Assembly (NCBI RefSeq): GCF_000613945.1
Contig: NZ_BAJY01000006.1
Coordinates: 44,371-108,370, forward strand
DNA: 64,000 nt
Reading direction: 5' to 3'
From: Prevotella falsenii DSM 22864 = JCM 15124
GTDB taxonomy: Bacteria; Bacteroidota; Bacteroidia; Bacteroidales; Bacteroidaceae
This document shows positions 57,027 to 64,000 of the stretch, one piece after another. Each line of letters starts with the position of its first letter. Positions within the stretch are counted from its first letter, which is position 1. A program made the translations under genes and the position numbers. The notes under the pieces were generated by a model that saw only the letters and a list, made by a program, of their open reading frames with translations, had not been told where the DNA came from and ran no database searches.

Positions 57027-58885
57027 ATGGCATACAGAGCATTAACCGACAACGAAATTTTTATTCTTGAGAACAACAACTGTTGGGCTGAAGATTGGAG
57101 CAAAATAGAAGTAGACGAAGACGGTTTTCAACCCAAATTCCTGCATCGTGTCATCTTCTACGGCGATATTCGGCTCGGTGCTTTCGAGAAGAATGTTGAA
57201 GTTTCAAAAGGTTTCTTCAAGCATTCAGGCATCAACGATGCTACTTTAAGAAACGTAACCGTGGGCAACAACTGCTTGATTGAGAAGATAGGAAACTACA
57301 TTCACAACTACACCATAGGCGACGACTGTCTGATAGCCAACGTTTCGGTAATGGAAACGACCGAAGGTGCAACCTACGGACAAGGCAATGTTATATCGGT
57401 ATTGAACGAGGCGGGCGACGGAAACATTATTATGTTCCCCGAATTAAGCAGTCAATTTGCTGCCCTTATGGTGAAACACTTTAAGGACAAAGACCTTAAG
57501 AATGCCATTCGCCGATTGGTTTCGGAAGAGATTGCACGTCTTACACCTGCCGTCAGTACCATCGGAAACAATGTAAAGATAGTAAATTCAAAGGAGATAA
57601 CAAACACAATCATTCACAACGATTGCGAGATTTCGGGCGCAAGCAGACTTTGCGATTGCACCATTCTCAGTTCCGAACATGCAAATGTGTATATCGGTAC
57701 GGGCGTTATCTGCGAAAACTCTATCATCAGCGAAGGGTCGAGCATCATCAACAGCGCGAAAATACAAGATTGTTTTATCGGCGAGACTTGTCATATTGCC
57801 AATGGCTTTACAGCGTCGCAGAGTGTTTTCTTTGCCAATTCTTACATGGCAAACGGCGAAGCGTGCGCTGCTTTCTGCGGACCTTTCTCGGTTTCACACC
57901 ATAAAAGTACGCTCCTTATCGGCGGAATGTATTCGTTCTACAATGCCGGTTCTGCTACAAACTTCTCCAATCACGCTTACAAGATGGGACCATTGCACCA
58001 TGGAACGTTAGAGCGGGGGTGTAAAACAGCAAGTGGCAGCCACGTTGTTATGCCTGCAACAATAGGTGCTTTTTCTGTTTGTTTCGGCAAAATAACCAAC
58101 CACCCCCACACAGAGGCACTGCCATTCTCGTATATTATCGCCTACAACGAAGAGCCCTGCATCGTTCCGGGACGTAATATTGCAACCGTAGGCTCTATCG
58201 TGATGTACGAAAGTGGCCCAAACGCGACTTGCGACCACAAAGTTCGCAGAAGAGTATCATCAATTTCGAGTGGCTATCGCCCTTCACTGCAAGCGAAATA
58301 GTTCGTGGAAAAAATACGTTGAAAGCACTAAAGAAAGCAAGTGGTGCCACTTCCGACTGCTATATATATAATGGTTACACCATAAAAGCATCGAGTTTGG
58401 ACAAAGGTATTCAGCTTTACGATGTAGCTCTCCGTATTTATATGGGTGAAATGCTGAAGAAAGCCAAACATTTGGACATACTCGACAAGCCGTTGGAACA
58501 GCATTCGATAAACGTATGGAGCGATTTAGGCGGCTTGCTTCTACCTGATTATGAAGAGCAACGCATACTCGAAGATATTAAAAGCGGCAGTTTGGAAACC
58601 ATTGAAGACGTAAACGACCGCTTCAAGGAAATAAATTCCAACTATTACAGATACGCTTGGGATTGGACACGCTTCCTCATCGAGCATTATTATGGCAGCA
58701 AGGACATTTCTGAAACTATCGAAGCACAAATCATAGACGACTATAACGATGCATTGAAAACATGGATTAGCGAAATTTGCAAAGATGCAGAGAAAGAATA
58801 TAGTATGGGCGACGTAGATAAAGAAGTATTGGAAGACTTCCTTGAAAAGCTCGAACAGGAAAACAGTAATACAATAATCAATTAA
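57027..58885 (+). CDS. DUF4954 family beta-helix protein (frameshifted)
   Basis: Starts MAYRALTDNEIFILENNNCW, the conserved family start. The body has a long left-handed hexapeptide/beta-helix pattern (LRNVTVGNNCLIEKIGNYIH, YTIGDDCLIANVSVMETT, VKIVNSKEITNTIIHNDCEI). The frame is lost near 58240 (CDHKVRRRVSS), and the other frame continues SIINFEWLSPFTASEIVRGK to 58885, ending in an acidic helical tail. Corrected length is about 619 residues. The fold suggests a sugar-nucleotide or acyl transferase relative, but the reaction is unknown. The family is common in Bacteroidetes. Confidence 0.85.
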
Positions 58886-58906
58886 CAAAAATATAAATAA
58901 AACATT

Positions 58907-61825
58907 ATGCTTAAAAACCTTTCTTTTGGAAAAATAGGCTTGTCTTTGCTCCTACTACTCGGTGTTGTAGGCATAAAAGCACAGACTCGTACCTATGAAA
59001 GCGTGCCTAACGACCCAATGAAGACACGCATCTACACCCTTGACAACGGGTTGAAAGTCTACATCAGTGTAAATAAAGAGAAGCCACGCATTCAAACTTA
59101 CATTGCCGTGCGTACGGGTAGCCGCAACGACCCTGCTGAAACAACAGGCTTGGCACACTATCTTGAACACATTATGTTTAAAGGAACAGATAAGTTTGGT
59201 ACTTCCAACTACGAGATTGAACGCCCTTATCTGAAGCAAATAGAGAGCCTTTACGAAGAGTATCGCCACATGAAAGACCCTGCAAAGCGCAAGGTTTGGT
59301 ATCACAAGATTGACTCTGTGTCTCAGATTGCTGCACAATACAACATTCCTAACGAGTACGACAAGCTCATGGCAGCTATCGGAAGTCAGGGAACAAATGC
59401 TTATACATCTAACGATGTTACTTGTTATGTGGAGAATATACCAAGCAACGAGATTGAATCATGGGCGAAAGTGCAAGGCGACCGTTTCCAAAATATGGTT
59501 ATTCGTGGCTTCCATACAGAGCTTGAAGCGGTGTATGAGGAATACAATATGGGCTTAACAAACGACAGCCGAAAGCTATTTACAGCTTTAATGGCAAAGC
59601 TTTTCCCTAACCATCCATACGGTACACAGACCACAATCGGTAGAGGCGACCACTTGAAGAACCCTTCTATCACGAACATTATGAACTATTACCACCGCTA
59701 TTACGTGCCAAACAACATAGCAATCTGTATGTCCGGCGACCTCAATCCGGAGGAAACGGTGGCAATAATAGAGAAATATTTCGGTAATTGGAAAAGAAGC
59801 GAAACGCTGAGTGCACCTCAATACAGTGCTCAACCTAAGTTTACAGCCCCTGTTGATACAACGGTAGTTGGCTTGGAGGCAGAAACGATTTACTTGGGTT
59901 GGAGAGCCGACAAGGGAAACTCTCTGCAATGCGATACGCTGAACATCATTGGCGATTTGTTAAGCAACGGTCGTGCCGGTCTTTACGACTTGAATTTGAA
60001 TCGGACAATGAAGGTTCAATCAGCAGGTGCGGGCTTCTCTGAACTCACAGACTACTCTATGTTCATTGCAATGGGTATTCCCAAGAAGGGGCAAACCTTG
60101 CAAGAGGTTCGCGATTTATTGCTTAGTGAAATAGAAAAACTGAAGAAGGGCGATTTCTCTGACGACTTATTACCTTCTATTATCAACAATTACAAGCGCA
60201 GCTATTATAAGAATCTCGACGACAACGAGTTCCGTGCCAAGGCTTTTGTAGATGCTTTCATCAACAATGTTGATTGGAAACAAGAAGTAGACAGGCTCAA
60301 CCGCATTTCAAAGATGACAAAAGCAGAAATCGTTAGCTTTGCAAATCGTTTCTTTGACAATGGTTATGCAGTCATTTACAAGGTTCAAGGCACCGACACT
60401 ACTATTCAAAAGGTAGACAAGCCAAAGATTACACCAATCCCAACAAATAACGACAAGCACTCAGCTTTCTTGCAAGAGGTTGTAAATCATCAGGTTGAAC
60501 CTATCAAACCAGTGTTTGTTGATTTCAAGAAAGACCTTACCAAGTCTACAACAAAGAAAGGTTGGCCTATCCTTTACAAGCAAAACACACAGGACGACCT
60601 ATTCACACTCTACTTGGAAATTCCTTTCGGAGAGGAGAGCGATATATTGCCGGGCTACGCTAAGATGTATATCGACTATCTTGGCACAGACAAAATGACC
60701 AACGCACAGATTAAGCAAGAGTTGTATAAACTTGCCTGCGACTACGACATCGGTCAGTCAAAGGACGAAACTTACTTCAAACTGACAGGCTTAAACGAAA
60801 ATCTTCCAAAGGCGTTGGCACTTATCAACGACGTGATTGATAATGCAAAGGTAGACAAGGAAGCCTATGCTGCTGCCGTGGACTTGCTGATTAAATCGCG
60901 AAAGGACGATAAAGCCGACCAAAGCGAAAACTTCAAAGCCTTGTTAGACTACGGTATGTATGGTCCTTACAACGCTAAGCGCAACATCTTGAGCGAAGAA
61001 CAGCTCAAGAATATGGACCCACAGAAGCTGTTAAATTCGCTGAAGAACTTGAAAAACTACAAGCAGACAGTGCTTTACTACGGTCCTTCTTCGCTCAAAG
61101 ATATTGACAACCTCTTGAGCAAAACCTTCAAGACAGCCAAGAAGTTCACTCCGCTGCCAAAAGAAAAGCATTATACGCTGCAGACAACGCCTAAGAATGA
61201 AATTCTTCTTGCACCTTACGATGCCAAGAACATCTATATGGTTCAGTTCCACAATGAGAACAAAGAGTGGAATCCAAACGATGCTGCAAAGATTGCGGTC
61301 TTTAACGAGTACTTCGGAGGCGGTATGAATGCCATCGTATTCCAAGAAATGCGCGAGGCACGTGCATTGGCTTACTCTGCAAGCGCAAACTATCGAATGC
61401 CGAACCGTTTGGGCGACAAAGAGAACTTCTTCACTTACATCATCACACAGAACGACAAGATGATGGACTGCGTTGCACAGTTCAACGAACTTCTCAACAA
61501 TGTTCCCGTTCGACAAGCCAACTTCGATTTGGCAAAACAAAATCTTTTAAAGAGCCTTGTATCGGCTCGTACAACCAAGTACTCTATCCTTTCTGCTTAT
61601 ATGGACGCACAAAAGATGGGCTTGGATTGCAGTTTGATCGAGAAGATTTACAAAGACCTGCCAAGCGTAACGTTTGATGACATTATCAACTTCGAGAAGA
61701 CCAACATGGCAAACAAGACCTTCAAGTATCTCATTCTTGGCAATGAAAAGGAACTCGACATCAAGGCTTTGGAGAAGATTGCACCTATCAGGCGTGTTAC
61801 AACAGAAGAAATCTTTGGTTATTAA
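58907..61825 (+). CDS. M16 family zinc metallopeptidase (insulinase/pitrilysin type), secreted
   Basis: 972 residues with a signal peptide (FGKIGLSLLLLLGVVGIKA). The inverted zinc motif is HYLEH at residues 84-88, with the third ligand Glu in the ELEAVYEEYNMGLTND region about 150 residues later. A second, inactive M16 half follows, with an R-Y pair in AYSASANYRMPNRLG. It should degrade peptides in the periplasm. It starts 21 bases after the DUF4954 stop and so is probably cotranscribed with it. Confidence 0.93.
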   Translation: MLKNLSFGKIGLSLLLLLGVVGIKAQTRTYESVPNDPMKTRIYTLDNGLKVYISVNKEKPRIQTYIAVRTGSRNDPAETTGLAHYLEHIMFKGTDKFGTSNYEIERPYLKQIESLYEEYRHMKDPAKRKVWYHKIDSVSQIAAQYNIPNEYDKLMAAIGSQGTNAYTSNDVTCYVENIPSNEIESWAKVQGDRFQNMVIRGFHTELEAVYEEYNMGLTNDSRKLFTALMAKLFPNHPYGTQTTIGRGDHLKNPSITNIMNYYHRYYVPNNIAICMSGDLNPEETVAIIEKYFGNWKRSETLSAPQYSAQPKFTAPVDTTVVGLEAETIYLGWRADKGNSLQCDTLNIIGDLLSNGRAGLYDLNLNRTMKVQSAGAGFSELTDYSMFIAMGIPKKGQTLQEVRDLLLSEIEKLKKGDFSDDLLPSIINNYKRSYYKNLDDNEFRAKAFVDAFINNVDWKQEVDRLNRISKMTKAEIVSFANRFFDNGYAVIYKVQGTDTTIQKVDKPKITPIPTNNDKHSAFLQEVVNHQVEPIKPVFVDFKKDLTKSTTKKGWPILYKQNTQDDLFTLYLEIPFGEESDILPGYAKMYIDYLGTDKMTNAQIKQELYKLACDYDIGQSKDETYFKLTGLNENLPKALALINDVIDNAKVDKEAYAAAVDLLIKSRKDDKADQSENFKALLDYGMYGPYNAKRNILSEEQLKNMDPQKLLNSLKNLKNYKQTVLYYGPSSLKDIDNLLSKTFKTAKKFTPLPKEKHYTLQTTPKNEILLAPYDAKNIYMVQFHNENKEWNPNDAAKIAVFNEYFGGGMNAIVFQEMREARALAYSASANYRMPNRLGDKENFFTYIITQNDKMMDCVAQFNELLNNVPVRQANFDLAKQNLLKSLVSARTTKYSILSAYMDAQKMGLDCSLIEKIYKDLPSVTFDDIINFEKTNMANKTFKYLILGNEKELDIKALEKIAPIRRVTTEEIFGY

Positions 61826-61908
61826 ATCAAGATAACGTCTTGCAAACTCGGTAAATCCTAAGCTGCAAGACCAAAACAAAAACATTATTTAAACATTAAT
61901 AGAAACCT

Positions 61909-61965
61909 GACACCATGAATTGTAAGACAAGAGAGTCTTATATATAATGGTGTCAGGTTATTTTT
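61909..61965 (+). promoter_or_regulatory. Long hairpin in the leader of the fumarase gene
   Basis: AACCTGACACCAT pairs perfectly with ATGGTGTCAGGTT, enclosing an inner GTAAGAC/GTCTTAT stem, then ATTTTTA. It ends only about 8 bases before the fumarase ATG (61973) and 83 bases after the peptidase stop. It may be a terminator for the upstream run or a leader structure for fumarase. Confidence 0.7.
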
Positions 61966-61972
61966 AAAGACT

Positions 61973-63616
61973 ATGGCTGAATTCAAGTATGCCCCGATGT
62001 TTCAATTGGGGAAAGATGAAACAGAGTACAGACTGCTCTCTAAAGAGGGAATCGCAGTCGCTAACTTTGAAGGTAAAGAGATTGTGAAAGTAGCCCCGGA
62101 GGCATTGACACTATTGGCACAAGAGGCTTTTCACGATTGTGAGTTCCTTCTCCGTCGCGAACATAACGAACAAGTTGCTGCCATTCTTAAAGACGACGAG
62201 GCTTCTGAAAACGACAAGTATGTTGCGCTCCAGTTCCTGCGCAATGCCGAAACGGCTGCAAAGGGTGTGTTGCCTTTCTGTCAAGACACAGGTACGGTAA
62301 TTATCCACGGCGAGAAAGGGCAGCAGATATGGACAGGGTTCGAGGACGAAGAAGCACTTTCGCTTGGTGTTTTCAACACGTTCACACAAGAGAACCTACG
62401 TTACTCGCAGAACGCACCGCTGAACATGTTCGACGAAGTGAACACCAAGTGCAACCTTCCGGCGCAAATCGACATCGAAGCAACCGAAGGTGCAGAATAC
62501 AAATTCGTAATGGTGGCGAAGGGAGGCGGCTCTGCCAACAAAACTTACTTCTACCCTATGACCAAAGCCACCATTCAGAACGAAGGCACGCTCATTCCTT
62601 TCTTGGTAGAAAAGATGAAGAGTCTTGGCACAGCAGCCTGCCCTCCGTACCACATTTGCTTTGTCATTGGTGGCACGTCAGCCGAGAAGAATTTGCTCAC
62701 GGTCAAGCTCGGCAGCATCAAATATTACGATGCGCTTCCTACAACAGGCGACGAAACAGGCCGTGCTTTCCGCGACATCGAGTTGGAAAAGAAAATTCTC
62801 GAAGAAGCACATAAGATTGGACTCGGTGCGCAGTTCGGCGGCAAGTATCTTGCACACGACATTCGCATTATTCGTCTGCCACGCCACGGTGCCAGCGTGC
62901 CTATCGGTATGGGCGTATCTTGCTCTGCCGACCGCAACATAAAGGGCAAAATAAACAAAGACGGTATTTGGTTGGAGAAGATGGACACCAACCCGGGCGA
63001 ACTCATTCCTGAAGAATACCGTAAGCCCGGCGAAGGTGCCAAGGGCATAGAAATCGACTTGAACAAAGGCATCGATGCCGTTCGTGCCGAACTTACCAAG
63101 CACCCGGTTTCTACGCGTGTAAACTTAAAGGGTACCATTATCGTGGCGCGCGACATCGCACACGCAAAACTCAAGGCTCGTCTCGATGCCGGCGAACCAT
63201 TGCCACAATACTTTAAGGACTACCCCGTGCTTTACGCAGGACCTGCAAAAACACCAAACGGACTGCCTTGTGGGTCTATGGGACCAACAACAGCCAACCG
63301 TATGGACCCATACGTCGATGAATTTCAAGCCAATGGCGGCTCGCTCGTAATGATTGCCAAAGGCAATCGTACACAAGAAGTTACCGATGCTTGCAAGAAG
63401 CATGGCGGTTTCTATCTCGGAACCATCGGCGGCGTGGCTGCCGTACTTTCGCAAAGCAGTATCAAGAGCATAGAATGTGTGGAATACCCTGAACTCGGCA
63501 TGGAAGCCGTTTATAAGATTACGGTTGAAGACTTCCCCGCATTTATCCTTGTAGACGACAAAGGCAACGACTTCTTCAAGCAGCTAAAGCCTTGGACGGG
63601 TTGTCCTAAGAAATAA
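61973..63616 (+). CDS. Fumarate hydratase, class I (iron-sulfur)
   Basis: 547 residues, the FumA/FumB type. N-terminal alpha domain: [76 protein letters not shown] and [18 protein letters not shown]. The C-terminal beta domain has [20 protein letters not shown] and [20 protein letters not shown]. The three cluster Cys are in FCQDT, KCNLPA and SCSADR. It interconverts fumarate and malate; in Bacteroidales it feeds fumarate respiration and succinate formation. It is oxygen-sensitive, fitting an anaerobe. Confidence 0.95.
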   Translation: MAEFKYAPMFQLGKDETEYRLLSKEGIAVANFEGKEIVKVAPEALTLLAQEAFHDCEFLLRREHNEQVAAILKDDEASENDKYVALQFLRNAETAAKGVLPFCQDTGTVIIHGEKGQQIWTGFEDEEALSLGVFNTFTQENLRYSQNAPLNMFDEVNTKCNLPAQIDIEATEGAEYKFVMVAKGGGSANKTYFYPMTKATIQNEGTLIPFLVEKMKSLGTAACPPYHICFVIGGTSAEKNLLTVKLGSIKYYDALPTTGDETGRAFRDIELEKKILEEAHKIGLGAQFGGKYLAHDIRIIRLPRHGASVPIGMGVSCSADRNIKGKINKDGIWLEKMDTNPGELIPEEYRKPGEGAKGIEIDLNKGIDAVRAELTKHPVSTRVNLKGTIIVARDIAHAKLKARLDAGEPLPQYFKDYPVLYAGPAKTPNGLPCGSMGPTTANRMDPYVDEFQANGGSLVMIAKGNRTQEVTDACKKHGGFYLGTIGGVAAVLSQSSIKSIECVEYPELGMEAVYKITVEDFPAFILVDDKGNDFFKQLKPWTGCPKK

Positions 63617-63636
63617 CAAACAACTTCTTTAAACAA

Positions 63637-63678
63637 GAGGGTATATCAGATCGGACTTTTGATATACCCTCTTTTCGT
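63637..63678 (+). terminator. Fumarase terminator
   Basis: AGAGGGTATATCA pairs with TGATATACCCTCT around an 11-base loop, followed by TTTCGTTTC, 20 bases beyond the stop. Confidence 0.85.
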
Positions 63679-64000
63679 TTCAACCCAAATCGTTCATTAG
63701 AGTGCTTGACCGCTTTTCTTCGATTGTCGAGCAGCTGTGCCGGCATTTCATCGAAGGCGTAGCGGGCTACGGCGAGATGGAATGGCGGCGCAGATGTCGG
63801 CAAGCGGACCAAAGCAGTAAGGAAGCATGAAGGTAATAACAAATATAAGCAAATGCGTCCTAATGGTCGATTGGGGTTCAACATACAGGCTGAATATCCA
63901 TTCCTTTCACGCTTCACAGCCTCACATACATATAGATTTCGGGGCGTTTCTCTTTCTGCTTTCTCTTACATATATAGGCGGTTTACATCTTTTATATTAC
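63679..64000. other. Unannotated right edge
   Basis: 322 bases without a gene that I can support. The part at 63700-63830 is richer in GC than its surroundings and contains the palindrome GTAGCGGGCTAC, which in reverse is the GTAGCCCGCTAC seen inside the MITE-like element at 11281. It may be part of another repeat that continues beyond the window. Confidence 0.35.

Noticed and set aside
63606..63917. 103-codon minus-strand frame at the right edge
   Set aside because: Covers the fumarase terminator and its last codons; composition follows a possible repeat and not a gene.

Overview
The window is a chromosomal segment of a Bacteroidales bacterium, most likely a Prevotella-type anaerobe of the Prevotella intermedia group (inference). 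The reasons are the repeated TAnnTTTG promoter element 10-100 bases upstream of genes, few strong Shine-Dalgarno sites, proteins ending in tails that resemble type IX secretion sorting domains, a class II B12-dependent ribonucleotide reductase, an OPT transporter, DUF2023 next to flavodoxin, DUF4954, and a thiamine operon made of TonB receptor, PnuT and thiamine pyrophosphokinase. No rRNA, tRNA, prophage, IS transposase or CRISPR array was seen.

Layout. 1-5.8 kb: two secreted proteins, then a MATE-copZ-copA operon. 6.3-8.9 kb: NfeD, SPFH and an atypical UDP-GlcNAc 2-epimerase. 9-11.3 kb: two paralogous secreted proteins, then a MITE-like element. 11.7-13.9 kb: M48 lipoprotein, DUF2023, flavodoxin. 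14.2-17.8 kb: nadB-nadA-nadC, the full aspartate-to-nicotinate-mononucleotide route. 18-24 kb: subtilase, unknown membrane protein, Dam methylase flanked by two near-identical hairpins, ispH. 24-30 kb: a very large alpha-2-macroglobulin-like protein behind a duplicated promoter region. 30-35 kb: clpB, a zinc-ribbon protein, trmO. 35-41.3 kb: OPT transporter, then a TPP riboswitch driving outer-membrane receptor, PnuT and thiamine pyrophosphokinase, so import across both membranes and activation sit in one regulon. 41-48.6 kb: dnaA, MCE/MlaD protein, amidase, folB, nrdJ. 48.7-55.5 kb: nitroreductase, an SDR/AMP-ligase pair, a BASS transporter, a DUF3791-DUF3990-DUF3791 cassette that looks like a toxin-antitoxin module, a TPR protein and folK. 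55.7-63.6 kb: hflX, DUF4954, M16 peptidase, class I fumarase.

Two features run through the whole window. First, most gaps longer than about 300 bases hold a short array of three or four palindrome-bearing units with a period of 22 bp. Eight arrays were found, in four sequence families: three copies built on AAAA-N7-TTTTG, three on TTACACGTAA, one on TTATAAGA and one on TGACGTCA. In the AAAA-N7-TTTTG family the 7-base cores of units 2 and 4 differ between copies but stay complementary, which is what selection for a paired structure would give. I regard this as the most likely undescribed system here. Second, about 17 genes, many of them essential or single-copy, are split by single-base frameshifts, mostly a missing base. 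This is far more likely to be sequence error than biology, so I annotate these genes as single reading units.
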